Shown piece after piece: positions 1 to 14,226 of a stretch of 64,000 nucleotides of DNA. The notes below the pieces were generated by a model. That model saw only the letters and a list, made by a program, of their open reading frames with translations. It was not told the origin of the DNA and searched no databases. Made by a program: the position numbers and the translations under genes. This stretch comes from Phalacrocorax aristotelis (Eukaryota; Chordata; Aves; Suliformes; Phalacrocoracidae): assembly GCF_949628215.1 (NCBI RefSeq), contig NC_134276.1, positions 8,645,690 to 8,709,689 on the forward strand, written 5' to 3'. Within the stretch, counting starts at the first letter, position 1; each line of letters opens with the position of its first letter.

Positions 1-1311
1 ACAAAACTAATGTGATTATCTTACCGAGTGTGAGAGGCGTATTCAAGGTTTAAAGAAAATCTGTTAGAATAGCTGAATGTATCTGCTTAATCCTTTCTCT
101 AATGTGGGTGGACAATGCGCTGGGAAGCAATTGGTCTTTCTTTCTTAGAGTAAATGCCTGGTCTCCAGAGGTAGGAACTTGTTTGCAGCTTTTTATACCC
201 TTACGCTTCACCTTCTGGAGAATACAAAGGCGCAGGAGAGAGGCAGAGAGCTTTGAGAGGCCAAGTTTTTCCTCAAATAGCCGGGGGTGTAACCAATACG
301 GGGCCAGTTCCGGCAGGCGGCTGAGCACCCTTCACTCCCTTTGACTGCAACCTGAATAGAGGGTCCTCCTTTTGCCCTCCTGCAGAACCACATCCCCCGC
401 AACATGAAATAGAGAAATGCTTTCTCTTTTCTGAGCGTGCAGGAAAGCTGCTCATGGATGCTCGGATGACAGGACCCTGCCTGGTGTGTCTTGGGTGAGC
501 AGCCCTTCTCGTGTGGATCCACGGCTTTGAGGAATTCTCCGAGGGTCATGTTTTCCATTTCAACCCTTTGGAATGGTTTGGACCTGCTGACAAGTTACGG
601 CAGGGTGATGCCTGAGCAGGGGTGAGCTCAGACAGGGGGGACAGCACCGCAGGGTGATGCTGTGGGATTCAGCCATAGCTGGACCTCGGCTGGTACCAGC
701 CCGGCGCTGCTCAGCTCCTCCACTGTTCATAGGCCTGTGCTTGTGAATCTTTCATTTCCCCACGTCCATCTGGATACACAGATCTTAGAAATACTCGGAA
801 ATCCTATTGTCTGCACCAGTTAGGAAGATAGGTAGAACACCCCCACCTTGCCAAAGTATTTAACAAAGCAAGTAGTGGCTCTGGGACTCGTTAGCACGTC
901 GATTTGGCTTTATAGCAGAGGCAAACAGGTTGCATTTTGTAATTTGTTATCCAAACATCCTCAAAACAGCACGTAGGAGAAGGGTATTGAGCTGCTGCCT
1001 TTCCCAGTTTGAGTGAAACACACAGTCTCCTCTCACCACCCAGTAGAGTAACACAGGGACAAATGGTACCTCAACATCAGTGTGTCCTCTTCACAGAGGT
1101 AGGCACTGAGCTATGGCCCTACACCCTCACCTGGCTACCCTGGCCGTGGAGTTGGGGCTGGGTTCTCTGTTGTGGAGAGAGACCATATTCAAGGACTCAG
1201 TGCATAACCTAAAAACCAGACCCAGATTGTGTCAGACTGAATTTTCTGAAGGAAATGGTACAGATGCAGCCGTGGCACCTCCCCAGCAGGCTGCTGTACG
1301 ACCAGTAACTG
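1..1311. other. Intergenic, no gene recognised
   Basis: I see no gene or known repeat here. Short open frames occur on both strands but none has family similarity, a splice context or a biased composition. Confidence 0.5.
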
Positions 1312-2165
1312 TAGGATGACATAGGTTGAAGGGACCTCAGGAGGTCTCTGGTTCAATGTCCCACTCGCAGCAGGGTCAGCTATGGGGTCAGACCAAAATG
1401 CGCAGCGATGGATCCCATTGGGTCCCGAGAACCTGCAAGGACGGAGCCTGCACAGCCTCTCTGGGCATTGTGCTTGACTGTCCGCATGGTGGAAAAGTTT
1501 CACATCTGGTCTGAACCTCTTGTTTCAGTTTATGTGTGTTGTCTTTTATCCTCCCACCGTGCGCCATCATGAAGAGCCCTGCTTTGTCTTCTTGATGACA
1601 CCCAGAGCCACTTAGGACTGCTGTTAGGTGTCCCCAAAGCTGTTCCTTTTCCAAGCTGAACAAGCCCAGCTCCCCCCATCCTCTCCTCACAGGCCAAGTG
1701 CTCCAGCCCCTGCCATCCCAGTGGTCCTCCCCGAACTTGTTCTAGATGATCAGTCGTCCACTGGGATGCCCCAAACTGGAACACAGTGTTTGATTTGTGG
1801 TAATCAAGCACCAACTAGAGCAGGATGATCCCTTCCCTGGATCTCCTGGTTCTGCCCCTGTTCATGTGGCCTGGGAGGTTGCTGGTCTTTGCTGCCAGGA
1901 CACATGGCTGGCTCATGCCCAGCTTGATGTCCACAAGGACCCTCAGGACCTTCTCCACAGAGCTGCTCCCCAGGCTGTCAGTGCACAGACTGCACCACTG
2001 CGATGCGTCCTTCCTTCCCAAAGGGGCAAGACTTTGTGCTTGCTCTTGTTGAATTTCATGAGGTCCTTGTTGTCTCCTTCCTTGAGCGTGTCTGTCTGAA
2101 TGGCCACCCTTCCTTGAACGTATTAACTCTTCCCTCCAACTTGGTGTCATCTGCAAGGGTGAGAA
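1312..2165 (-). mobile_element. CR1 LINE 3' fragment, old
   Basis: Read on the - strand, this is the 3' half of a CR1 non-LTR retrotransposon. The stretch near 2040-2070 encodes, in reverse, the common CR1 'LMKFN(K)SK'-type segment found after the reverse transcriptase domain. The part near 1312-1345 reads as the CR1 tail (in reverse, a 'gagacctcctgaggtccc' type end beside an ATCCTATG-like octamer). The copy is heavily mutated, with stops in all frames, so it is an old insertion. The boundaries are approximate. Confidence 0.75.
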
Positions 2166-5100
2166 ATGCCAAAGAAGAGCTTGAAACCTGAGAACAACAT
2201 GATTTTAAAAATAAATTTGTGTAGAAGATATGCTTGGACTAGTCTTGAAAACACTCGTTCTCTAAAGTATTTGCAGCATTGAAAGGATGACATTGTTCTT
2301 GACCACCTTCTTGCTCTCTGCATCCCTACATCAATTCTGCCACGGATTCTGCAGCTGAGATCTGACCAGCTGCCAGGACAAGGTGGGAAAGCCTCACACC
2401 GCTCTGCTCGTAGAGCCCTGATGTTCAGCAGGGCTTATTGATGTGCCTTTCTGCAATGCCTGATGTACAAGTGAGCTTTAGAAGTGTCATTCAGGCCCCA
2501 CAACCTCCGTGCTGCAATGGAAACAGACCCTAGTCATTTCTGCGAGAGACTGTGGGACAGCTTTAAGAATTAAGCACTCTTCAGAAATATGGAATGGGGG
2601 AAGAAAAGCTGCCTGGGCTGCCTCCTTGTAAGCAGCAAAGGATTTCTTTTGGATGGTGGTTCATATGGTCAAATGAGTCTGAGGGAATTATGCACTGGAT
2701 CACTGTTGTTATATCACAGGTATTTTATCACCATTTCATTACTGAGGAAGGAGCTGAGTAAGACCAGAGAGGTCTTGATTTTTCTTCAGGATGAATTGTA
2801 AAACTTTTTATGTCATATCACTGCCCAAATCTCGAGCAGGGCTCCAGGGCTGCCCACCGCTCCCAGGGAAGTTACCCAGCACATCTGGGCAGATGCTGGG
2901 GGAGCTTCAGGAGTGATGGCAGGCACAGTCCAGTGGGTCCCTATTTCCAATGCTGGGCTTCGCTGAGGACCTGAAGCTCTGCTTCCACACCTGCACATGA
3001 ATCGGTTTGATAGGAAGCAACTCAACACCTTGCTGTGTTTAATGCCTGTTGGGGTTTCTCCAGGCATCCCACAGACCCACTGCCTGCTTTTAGTTTCCTG
3101 GCTGAGGCAGGCTCTGGTGATGTGGAGCCCCATTCCTTTGGTCCAAGGGGAGAGCAGTCAGCCCCCCTCCATGAAAGGTGTATATATGTGTGAGCATGCA
3201 TGGGGAAAAGTAGCATTCCTCCTCCAGAAAGAAAGGAATTACCTTCCCCTCCTGCTTGCAGCCTGCTGGGCTCTTCAGCTGCCCCTTAACATTTCACCAT
3301 GTGCCAGAGAGGACGGGAGAGGAAGCGAACGATGTTATTTCCTTGCAAAGACCAGTCCCCCATTCTCAATCACCACGAAAGAGGCCACTAAAAAAGGCCA
3401 GGCCCTCCCAGGTCACGCAGAGGCTCCCACCTTTCCTCCTAACAGATGAAGTCAGTACTTGCTACGCAAACTAGACTAATAAATGTCAGGGCAGCGGGAG
3501 GTGAGTGCAATCAAGTGCGAGAGCCTGAGTTATAGCGGTAACCTGCTGAATTCCTGGGTCACAAAGTAATTTACAGAACAACCCTAATGTCATTCAATAA
3601 TTATTCAGACAGCCCGGACGCCGGGGGGCACAGCCTCCTGCTGGGTGTATTATTAATACCATCAACAAGCAGCAGGATGTTGGTGTGAAGAAAAGAACCA
3701 CAACACAAGCGTGTGAACCTAAGGAACAAATGGAAACTGGTATTAATAGGATATCATACTGCTCCCTAATGAGCAAAAGAAATCTATCTATCTTGTTCTA
3801 GCAAGTTGTTCAGCGAAATATGAGTGTGTCACCTTATGCTGACAGTGAAAACTGCTCGCAGCAGTTTGCAGCAGAAGGGGAGGAAGATCGGTGCGTCAGT
3901 GGCTGCCCATTGATATCTCCCAGCCTCTGTGATAGTCCCCATGGAGACTGAATGGGGCGGGAGGTGGTTTCCAAGCGCCCCAGAATAATTTAAATTAATA
4001 TCCAGTGAACAATGTAAACCTTCTCTTTGACGTGGCGTGGGAATAAGCAGTCACAGCGCTCGAACTGGGTCAGCTGAAAAGGAAGGTAATGCCACAGCCC
4101 GGGATTTGATCAACAGAGTAAGCCAGGGGCTCGACCTCTGCTATCTCAGTCCCTCCCAACCTCCATCCTCCAAAACATCTAGAAATGGCAGAAAATTCCC
4201 TTTGGAAACTCCTTTTTGTGAATGGAGACTTCCTGGATGAAGAGGACATATATAAAACCTCAGAGCAGATATAGAGGACAAACACCTTCTGCGACGTGTA
4301 CGGAGCCTGGCACATGGGTGCCAGGAGACACACGTGTCGCAGGGTAGTGTTGCCACAGCTGCAATTTTAAGCCATTTTACATCATCGCTTTGGGTTTTGT
4401 GGCCCTTCCTCACCCAACTGAAGCTCTGTGTGGGCTGAGGTTGCTGCAAAGGAGCAGTAAGGAATTCTGTGGGCAAAGCCTGAAGTGAATCAAGCCTGAA
4501 GTAACCTGTGAGTTGTTCCTCAGCTGGGAAGTGACAGCAGGGGGCTACTTACTGCGTTGCTTTGATCTGGTACACACCGCTAACAGACAGACAAGTAAAA
4601 CCTCCCTGGTTTTGGCCCTTCCTCATGCAGAGGATCCCATTGTCTGTTTAAACATGGGGTTGAATGTTTCTCAAGGGCATTTAAAGGATCAGAGAAGGCT
4701 TCCCAGCCATTATCTCAGGGATAGATAGCAGATGTTGGTTTATAGCAGAAGAGGTTTTGCCTCGGAGCTGTTATGGTAATGTGGTAGTGGAGCCAGGCTC
4801 TTGCCTCAGGCATTAGCTGAGGCGATAGACCCATGTCCCCATTTGATCCACCATGTGCGTGGGAGACAGATCGCATCAGTGACTGGGAAGCGACTGTTGT
4901 GCCTGGGATCCCCTGCTCCGCATGGAGCCCTCCTGTAGCATCGCTCTGGCCACAGGCTGAGGTCGTTACAGGAGAAGCAGCATCAACACTTTGACTTGGG
5001 GCATGAGATGAACTCAGTGGCTCTCTTTGGTCCTTAAAAGTGTCCACACTTTTAAGTAAGTCTCCACAAAACTGTGCAGCAAAAAGAAGCTGGCCATGTG

Positions 5101-5655
5101 GAGCTGCCCAGTGGTAGGCACCGCCCTGGACCAGCGCACTGGTGGACCAGTTAATCCTCCACTGGGAGTGCCTGGCATGTGACGAGTGAACACGGGTGTA
5201 CCTGCAGAGCTGTCTGGGTCCACGATCCAGCAAGGCACTTATGGCTGTAAGGAGACTCGCTGGCTCCAGTGTTGAACAAATTACAACTGTGTTACTGGAT
5301 ATGGGGCTGCCAGAGCACAGTCTGGAAGGCTGTGACCTCCCCAGTGGAGACGGAGCGGAGCAATGGCTGTGACCAGTTGTCACATTTCCTATAAGAAAAC
5401 GAAGCGTGCAGGGTGGCTCCCCTTTCCCATCTGTCACAACTTTGGCCAATTCACTGCTTTTTCACAGCTCAGGTGGAATTTAGATGGCTGTTTAACTAAA
5501 TTGGATTTAGAGCAGAGGTTCAGCAGCTGACAGATGTCCATCTGCCCGCGAGAGGTGCCCCTGAACCTGCAAAGCCACGGGAGCAGAGAGTCCCAGAAGT
5601 CCAGCAGGACTGTATTAATGTATTTAGGGGATACAGGGATAGACAGTCCTGAAAC
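2166..5655. other. Intergenic, no gene recognised
   Basis: No recognisable coding exon or interspersed repeat. The interval 3460-3800 is AT-rich and holds several TAAT/ATTA-type motifs without repeat similarity. That is the look of a possible conserved non-coding element, but single-sequence reading cannot show conservation. Open frames at 4715-5449 (-) and 2997-3449 (+) have no recognisable domain. Confidence 0.45.
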
Positions 5656-5802
5656 TGGATGGAAGTGCTCAAGGTCATGTTGGAGAGGGTTTTGAGCAAC
5701 CTCATCTAGTTGAAGATGTCCCTGCTCACTGCAGGGGGTTGGGCTCGATGGCCTCTAAAGGTCCCTTCTACCCAAACCATTCCATGGTTCTGTGAAACAC
5801 AG
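5656..5802 (+). mobile_element. CR1 LINE 3' end, short fragment
   Basis: The sequence follows the CR1 terminal consensus in + orientation: a 'gagggttttgagcaacctcat' like segment, then 'ctgcagggggttgggctcga' with 'aaaggtcccttctaccc', ending at a degenerate 'ccatggttctgtg' octamer tail. It is a 5'-truncated piece with no coding capacity. Confidence 0.8.
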
Positions 5803-6597
5803 GCAGACGGGCTCTCCAGCTGCGGGATCTAGGATTGATAGGTGTGTCCTACACCCACACAGTGAGCCACCACAGCCTGAGGTTTGAGAAGAAGCTTGGC
5901 CATAGAAAATATTTCAATGGCCACAAAGGACTCCTCTTTACATGGCCCTTTTCAATGTTTGGCTAGTGCTCTTTTTCAATTTTGAGTTTTGCTTTACTTT
6001 TACACTCCCAGTGCCCAGCAGGCAGACAGGAGGGCCACAGAGCACCACAGGATCGGTGGCAGGAGGTACGGAGGACTCTGATGTTAGTTTTAGACTCCAG
6101 GCCCTTCCTCTTGTTCACAGTTTAGCAGTAAATTGCTAGTGACATCCACCCCCATCTAACCTCCCTTGTTGACTTCTCCCACACGTGCCACCACCAGAAA
6201 TGATCGTAATTTTGTGCCTGTGCTTCTTTTCTTGGTGGGACCCATGAAGAAGGGGTGAGAGACGCGTTATTCTGATGTTATCACTGCCGATGCCTAAGAA
6301 CAGGATCACCAAAATACTTCTGTTTTCCCTTTTGTGCTTATGCACGGATGTTGCTGCTGATATTCCCTGAATTCCCCTGAAGAATAAAGAGTGTTTTATC
6401 CGTATTCCCCAAGTGCCCAATACAAATGCAAATCAGCTCCGGGTGGTAAATGTTGGTTTGGTTTTTTTTCCTGGCTGCCCAGCATCACTTGGCCAGTCTT
6501 TTCTCGCTTGTTTCTTTTCCTCCCTTTCCTTTAGCTGGTGTGTCCGAAGCGAGGGCTCCAGAAGGGTCAGAGACCTGCTCAGTTCCCACACCTCTGT

Positions 6598-6622
6598 CCT
6601 CCTCCTCCTCCTCCTCCTCCTC
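6598..6622 (+). repeat. (CCT)n microsatellite
   Basis: About eight tandem CCT units. The strand reads pyrimidine; the reverse strand would encode poly-Glu or poly-Arg, which explains spurious open frames there. Confidence 0.95.
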
Positions 6623-8501
6623 TTGCCTGACTTTTTTAAAGCCTGTTTGTTTATTAACCCCTTGAGCAGAAAGAGCTGAAGGGCTAAAAATAAACCAGGA
6701 CTCACTCAAAGTCCCTAAAATAATGGTTGAGTGGGCGACACCAGCCCCAGATGAGAACATCTGGGCACTTTATGTTCCTGCTTTGCTGCCACAGGGTTCA
6801 TCTCTTGGATAACATCAAGTAGAGGATCATGGCTGCAGGGAGTCCAGCTCAGAGGGAGGAAGGTGACTCTGAACTTACTTTCCCATCACTTTAAATAGGT
6901 CAGTGCTTTTTAGGTAATGAAATACCTAAATGAGGAACTCCTAAATCCCCTGTGAGTGGGATTTGAATGAGTGGGATTTTAACCAGCCAGGCTGGTGAGA
7001 GTAACTGGCGCTCTAAACCCTTAGGCCAAAGCAGGGGTCTACTCGCTTAGAAAATTCATGCACTATTCTTTAAAAAGTACAGTCAGTAGACTAGGCTGCC
7101 AGGTTAAAGCTACGCCTGCCATTTCTTCTTCTGGAGTTGGCACATTTCCTTCCATGCCCAAATTTCAGACTGGCGCAGACTCTCTGTGCCCTCAGGGTCT
7201 TGACTTTTTTTTAAATAATTTATTTTTAATTGTATTTAAAGCTACAGTTGAACAGAGCTGCAGGTTATGTCAGTTGCACACAGTATTACTGCAAGAAGTT
7301 AAAAACAAGACATCAATATCAAAATTCAGCTCCAGTAATCCAGCAAAAGGCAGACTGCAGGTCCTGCAAGCCTGGGCTGAGCACCGCTGCCAGGCACAGC
7401 CGCCAGCTCGGTCAGGATCCATCCCTTCCTCCCATGGGTTTCAGATCAATGAAGCACTTAAATATACGCTTAACTTTGAGTGCATGAGCAGCTCCCGCTT
7501 ACTGAAATGTCCTTGCAATGGCCTTAGTGGTTAGGATGTCCTTAAAGGCAAGCGAAGGCTGGCGAAGCCTGTGTGGGGCTGAGGGATGCCGCTTCCTTCC
7601 CCGCTTGGGTCCGCCAAGGTGCTCGAGGTCCCGTGAATCCGCTGAGCCCGTGGGCCTGGCTGCGCGTCGCGGTGTTTGGGCCCACGAGGTGCCCTGAGCT
7701 GTCTGCTGGGAGTGACCGAGTCTGGGTGGGAGTCATGTGGGGCCCGATCCGCCACCCGCGTTGCCTGGTTGCCATCTCCCATCTGCCCGGCGCTGACACT
7801 GGGCAGCTTGTGCTGCCCTGAATGCAGCAGCTGAGCTGGTTTCTAAAAAAAGACCTCAGAGTTTAAAAATTCATTTGTGTGTGTTTCCCTTTTTTTTTCC
7901 TCCCCCTTTTCATCTTCTTTCCTGCTGCTCTTCATTTAGCATGAAATAACCTTCCAGATCAATCCGGAAGAGATCATTTGAAACTGTTGCTGTTTTCCCA
8001 TTGCTAATTGCTGGGTTGAAATCCCATTCGAATCGCCCTGAATATGCAGTCTGATGTTTCTAAGCTAAATGCCTACCAGGTATTTTACCCTGACAGGTTT
8101 TTATTTCCCTGAAAAAAAAAAAAAACCAGTCCTGGCTCGCTGGTTAGCTTTTAATGGGACAATAGCGTCTCCATAGTACGTCTTGTTTCCGAAGCTGAGC
8201 CATGTTTTGGCAGGAACCGCCCGCTGCCGAGTTTCACAGGGCCGGCGGGGTGGTTTGGTACTCGCAGACCCAGAAATGAAGCAGTTAATTGCCCTACTGG
8301 GAAGGAGGAAATTTCTTGTAAAAATCCAGAATCTGGCTGAACAATGTGGCCTTTTATTTTTCAGCCTTGGAATCAAGCCTGGCTGCCCTTGTAAACAAAG
8401 AAAGGAAAGAATCACTGAACCAACCCATCGCATAAAAACTGGCCATGTCTGTCTTTGAAGTTCCCTTTATGTTGTTTGGAAAACGTGGGATTATAGAGGG
8501 G

Positions 8502-8541
8502 TTTTTTTCTTTTTCTTTCTTTTTTTTTTTCTTTTTTTTTT
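8502..8541 (+). repeat. Polypyrimidine (T/C) low-complexity tract
   Basis: A run made almost entirely of T, interrupted by single C bases. It is low-complexity sequence with no coding meaning. Confidence 0.9.
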
Positions 8542-9349
8542 AAGAAAAAGAGGGATGGGAGTTAAGGGAAACTTTTTCTTAAACAGAGCAGAAGTCATTA
8601 ATTAAGTATCCCATTCATCCCCGAGGCACCGGCTCATCAATCAGATTTCTTATTAGCATTCTGATGACCTGCCTGACCCCCCGTCTCTGTACTGTCTGCA
8701 TGACGACACGGAAACCCAGACCACACACCGAACGGAGGAGAATTATTCGACGCTTTTCCTTACTCGGGGGGGGGGACACTGAGCCGGGAGGAGGAATGAT
8801 GACTGACGTCGTTGTTTTGGGTTGAGGCAAGTCAATAAGCGGCTCCTGGAGAAGCAGCCCTGAGAGCTTGGGAGGGTGTCGTAACCGATGACCAGGTGGG
8901 TTTGCTGATGCATGCACAGGCCTGCGCCGGGGCTGGGACCTACGGCTTGGTGCCATCCCAGGGTCTCCCTGTGCCCATTGTGGTCATGTTAGGCTCAAAT
9001 CCAGAGTGAAGAACAGGATTTGAGCACAGTGACCATCATGCTCTTACCCTTGGGTAACCCCGCCTGGGAAACGATTGGCTCCTGAAAATGTGCCGGCAGC
9101 TTCAGGCCCCTAAGTAGCCTGTGTCCTCGAGGTGGGTAAGGGTCCCACGTTACCACTTCTCCCTCCGAGTTATTCCAGTTACAAGTAATTAGCTGATTGC
9201 ATCTTTACACAACGGCTTTTGGCAAGTTTCTGCATTGGGGAAAAAAGAAAAAAGAGGATGGTGACAGCAGCAATTTATGAGCTGTGCACAACTTTTCTTG
9301 AAAGAAAGTCAAACTACAGCAGCCCCTTGCTTAGCATGGGAATTTGCAC

Positions 9350-9385
9350 ATGCACACACACATGCGCACGCACACACACGCTCAT
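9350..9385 (+). repeat. Imperfect (CA)n microsatellite
   Basis: Alternating CA dinucleotides interrupted by TG and CG steps, giving a purine-pyrimidine alternating tract. Confidence 0.85.
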
Positions 9386-12203
9386 GCACAGCGCACGCAG
9401 CCAAGGATGACCCTGACCAACCCCGGGGAAGGCGGTGGCCAGCGGAGGGAGGCAGCAGTGGGAGATCACGAGCTGCTCTCCGCTGCGTTTGCAGCGGTGC
9501 TATGCAGAGCCACATGTCAGGGAGGAAGAAAGGCAGCGTGAATGATGTGCTTGTGCAACTGCCGTGGTGATAGGCCCAGGAATACGGTGCTGCTCTTAGG
9601 GCAGCTTGTTGCCAGGAGCTGGTTGAGATTTCCAAACCAGATTGCTTTTACCAAGTGTTATTCTCAAAATAAAATAATATGACTTTTTTTTTTTTTAAAT
9701 GGGGAAGCTGTTTCCCTGGCAAGATAAATAATTATTTGTTTTACTATTTCCTACTTCTTAATTTTTCTCTCTTTTTCTCTTCCTTTTTCAAAAGCAAAAG
9801 TATAACACTGTGTGTGGTGAATAGAAAAAGAAAAACTGGAAGATGTGGATAAAACTGTACACATTTTCTGAAGTTTTGAGGGGGAGTGTGTGTAATTATT
9901 TTTTTAATGTGTTTCTTCTTTTTGATTTACTTTAGTTGGAAGGGGTTGTACCTGACCAAGCATGACCTATTCTCCTTTAAGTCCTACAGCCCTGCATAGT
10001 TACCGTCACAGCTCATCTCTGAATTTAGGCAATATTCCCTGAGTCACACCAGAAACTGGTAGGGATTAGGCACCTTTAGGGGTCTGAGCCTCAAGGTTTG
10101 GCCCAACAAGAAATGTCCCTGTGGGCAGGGAATTATATCTGATCTCCAGCTAAAATCCCAATGGAGAAAACGTCCTTGTCTTTAGGGCTCACCCTGAAGG
10201 CAGAGGGTTGCTGTCACAACTGAAGGGAACATCCTGGGCCCACAGGGACACCCATCAGTCATTGCTGATGGAGGAGGAGGTGGGAGGATGGAAGTGAGAG
10301 GGGGCAGCAGTTTGGTCTTTCATGTTAAATACCAAAGGCAGCTCGGGAGCAGACACCAGAACACAGGGCTTCCCTTCCCACGCAGGTGCCTTTGGCATGA
10401 AGCTGCAGGAACACTTCTGCTCTCAGTCCCAATGGATGCTGAATTATTGGACACAGTGCGAGGGGTGCAAGTCAACTTCTTCTACAGTGTGTCTTTAAAT
10501 TAGCAATTTATTTTTCTTCTGCTGCATAGTGAAGCTAGGGGCACTTCATAGCATCATCTGAGATTTTACTCCATGAATTCTCTGCTATTGTAAAAGCCCA
10601 GACACCGATGTTGCAGGTCTCCCCTCCTCTCTTCCTGAGGCACGTTGCAGTTGTTGATCTGGTCTTTTGCTGGAGTTTATTTCCTATGGTCCAGCACGTG
10701 TAGTGGCATGAGACATGGATACTCTACAGACCTTCTGAACTGCATGTCTTCTACAGCAACTCCATGAGAGAGGCCAGAGGAGACCCTTGGGAAGAGCTGC
10801 AGGAATGGGGTGAGCACAGAGCACTGCTCCCCCTAGACTGTCCCCATCCGCCTCCAAATCATGGCTGGGGGACCCCTTACTGCATAGCTGGCTGGCCTCC
10901 ATGACCCAGGTGGTGTCTTCTGGTCCTGTATAAGCCTGAACACACACCACCCAGGCAGCCCCGGTGGCCCCAAGTGCCCAGTTTTGGCTAATGTCATAGG
11001 GGAATAACCGACCCCTCCTTGGCCAGTGACTACGGACCGGGGCCAGCAGGATCAACCAGGGCAAGGATTAGGGCAAGCCAGAAATCAGACTGTTAGTCGA
11101 GGTGGCTGGAAACCAGCTCCCTGGCTACCAGCACAGACACGTCCTCCAGGTACTCACAAAGGGATCTGTGTATCCCAGGCACTTAAAAAAGGTCATATTT
11201 TTGCTTGGTGACGGGAAGAGCTGGGGTGCTTAGATGTGCAGCCCTTCCAGGTGTGCTGATGGTGCCTGACCCAGGGAGTCCTCACAAAGTCACCTCTGGT
11301 CTCAGCTCCCTTCCTCCCATAATCCAGAGGAGTCCTAAGGAAGTGTTTCCCCCTTGGGTTATTGCTGGACCTTTCTACATGGCCCTGCATGTCACGGGGC
11401 AGATCACAGACCGGGGGTATCAGACTGCGAGGCTCATCTCCACACCTCCATCACAGCAGATTATTGTGTATGTTGCGTCTGGGAAACACAGAAAGGAACT
11501 AAACCTATTACATATTGAAATGATAAAGGTGTAGTTTAGATATTGACTATTAAGTCTAGTTTTCAGGGCTCTTGTTAACCAAAGTAGCGCTTGCTCTAGT
11601 TCCTCCCTGAGGTATCTGCTATGGCTTGTGACTGTCAGTGGTCTTTGTGTGCTGTGCCATGCTATTCAATAGTCAGTGTATTTTGAATATAGCTCAGCTG
11701 AAATGTCAGATATTTCTCTGATGATGTAATTTCTTCCAACAGAGTGGCCTGGGAAGCAGCAAGTTAAAAAAAAAAAGGAGGGAAGAATGTGTCTCGGGTA
11801 GATACTGTCACAAGAGATCGGATGGGGAGAAAGTGGCTATATGTGGAAGACCTAGAAAACGCACAGAGTTTTGAGGAAAAAGGCTCAAATCCCTTCCGTT
11901 TCTCTCCAGTGCAGCAAATGAGGAGGTGAGTTTGACTGAGTGCAAGTTTGGCGGCTGCTGATCTGCTGCCGCACCATCTGACACTGCGATCAGATGTTGT
12001 TTGCAAAGCCTGAATAAATTAAATTCCATGTACACGGAATAAATTTAAACAGGATCTCTGGTGCCAGCAGCTCCTCTTATCGCTTTGTAGCCTGTTCGCA
12101 TTCCCTGGCAGATAATCACCATGACTAACATTTATCTGACACAGCCAATTTTGCTACCAAAATCTGTTTTCTGACCTTAACTGACTATTCACAGAAATGA
12201 CAG

Positions 12204-12216
12204 CCCCCCCCCCCCC
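12204..12216 (+). repeat. C13 homopolymer
   Basis: Thirteen consecutive C bases. Length is likely unreliable in sequencing. Confidence 0.95.
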
Positions 12217-14226
12217 AGTTGTTAGTATAAATGCTAACAAAGCTCTCCTAGGAAATCAATGAGTTTTTGGGAGACTTTATAAAGTCAAAATAAGATGCAA
12301 TGAGTGCTCCAGAGAGCTGGATGGAGGGCTGAGTTCTTACTATTTCTTCATCTTAATATTTATGGTACTTTCCTTCACTTGATTTATTTCTTTTGCTGAT
12401 GTGAGTTGCATCTTCAAATATAGAAAGACTTTGTGCAGTTGGATGGCCATGCTGGAGAAAGAGCTACCTGCCACACTCTTCATGCCAACTTGACTTCTCC
12501 TTTCTCTGCTCTATTTTCAAGAGGTCTGTTAGGTAGGAAAAGCTGGTAGAGCTTTTGGTAAAGCAGCTGGCAAAGCAGTTTGGTGATGAGGTGAAGGGCA
12601 CTGGGGAATCGATCAGGGTTCAGATGAACCTGGCAATGTTGAAAAAGGAGAGGTTTAGCTTTGAGCAGCTCCTCAGGCTGTTCACCATGGGGCTGCACAT
12701 GATGCTGGCTCCAGAGAGTGGCGGGAGCTGGGACTGAGACAGAAGAAAGAAGGACCAGGGCAGATGCACACACGTCTGCCTGTGGCTTGTTAGCAGATTT
12801 CTAATCCAACAGGGCTCCGCTGCCCAGACCAATACCCTTTACTGACCTGTGCTTCCACAGATCTCCACTCTTGGATGGGCACTATGAATCCCCAGTTTAT
12901 TCTCTTAGGACACAGACTAGGCAGGAGGGCAAGAGCACTTGCTGGCTAGATAGAGGAACCTTTATCCACAACAAATTTTTCAAGCACTTGAGAGTTAACA
13001 TATCTTTCTCAAGAAGTGAATTCTTAAAATGGATCTGCCCATCCCTTCCAGAAGTCTGTTGTTTGTTTTTTTCTTTGAGTTTTTCTGCCCTCTTTCTCCT
13101 TGTGATTCTTCCTCTATGAAGCCCATACCATCCCATGAACCCGTACCACACTTCTAAGGAAAAGCCACCTTTAAATAGTGCATCTGGGCTGTGTGTTCAC
13201 TCTGCAGCAGTCCAGACCTAGTGGTCCTCACCTGAAGATCAGAGCTGAAGGCCCCAGACTGCAGAAGGATGGCTTAAAGATGGTCCCTTGCAAAAAAAAA
13301 AATTCACCAGACTTCCTCCAACCAGGTCTAAATAAACGGCCTCTGGGCAGAATGGAACGCACAATGTTTGTATTTCCATATCTTGCATGTCTGGCTGCTT
13401 ATGAGGGGTTCCAGGCTCAGAACTGGCTCAAGCCACTGGCAAAAGTGCCCACCTTGTCTGTGTCTGAGGATGTAGCCTGAATTCTGTCACCCCTCAGGGT
13501 ATCCCAGTGGTTTCTCTTCTTCCTCCTTGTGCTGCCACCAAAAGACTGAATTTTGCCTATATTGATGACTCTTCCCCACCCAAATTGAATGAGTTCTCCA
13601 TATTACCATTCAGATCCTTCTTAACAATCCCTTCCACAGGCCCAAAAGAAATAGTTCAAACCCTACCCCAGAGAACTATTGCCCTTCCTCACCTTCATTT
13701 TCCTAGAGCATCCAGCCATATGAACAAGGCTTACCACGTCTGGCAACTATTTGTTGTAGCATCTGCACATTCTTGACACGAAGCCAATTAAAGATATTTT
13801 CAGATATTATTAAGCTTTTTAAGCCTAACAGGTGGGATTAGATGACTTGGAGAATTTGTAGAGAGATGCTCTGCATTTTGTCTTTCCAGTTTTGGTTCCA
13901 GTCTGGTCTAAACTTGTAATGAAGAGAAAAAGTTACTGGCTGGGAGTTTTCCCCCTCAAAAAGGAGTGTGGTGATCTCTGAGGGGCTAAAAAAGATTTTC
14001 AGGACATTTTGGGCAACTGTCCTGCACTGGTTTGAGACCTGTAGCTCCAAAGAAAGTTGGGCTGAATTGGCAGATGCCCTGAGCTTTTGAGGTGGGATTA
14101 CTTTGATTAGGTTGATCATGGGAGGTCCCTTCAAGGTCAGTGGGAAAACAGGCAATCCCCAGGCAGGATCACTAAAATAAGGCTGAAAAGTTACACTGGA
14201 GCTGCCTGTTTCCCTCTGCCAACAAG

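Larger units (their letters stand above)
5803..14226. other. Intergenic, simple repeats only
   Basis: No exon or interspersed repeat was recognised over this 8.4 kb. It contains a CCT trinucleotide run (6598-6622), pyrimidine-rich tracts (8502-8541), a CA-rich stretch (9350-9385) and a C13 run (12204-12216). Stretches around 8090-8450 and 12000-12180 are AT-rich, free of repeats and dense in short motifs, so they are candidates for conserved non-coding elements. Confidence 0.45.

Noticed and set aside
6433-6760. Open frames on the - strand with poly-Arg or poly-Glu
   Set aside because: They are produced by the CCT microsatellite at 6598-6622.
13838-14155. A - strand open frame of 105 codons
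   Set aside because: No recognisable domain or splice context, and it adjoins a CR1 tail. Probably chance.
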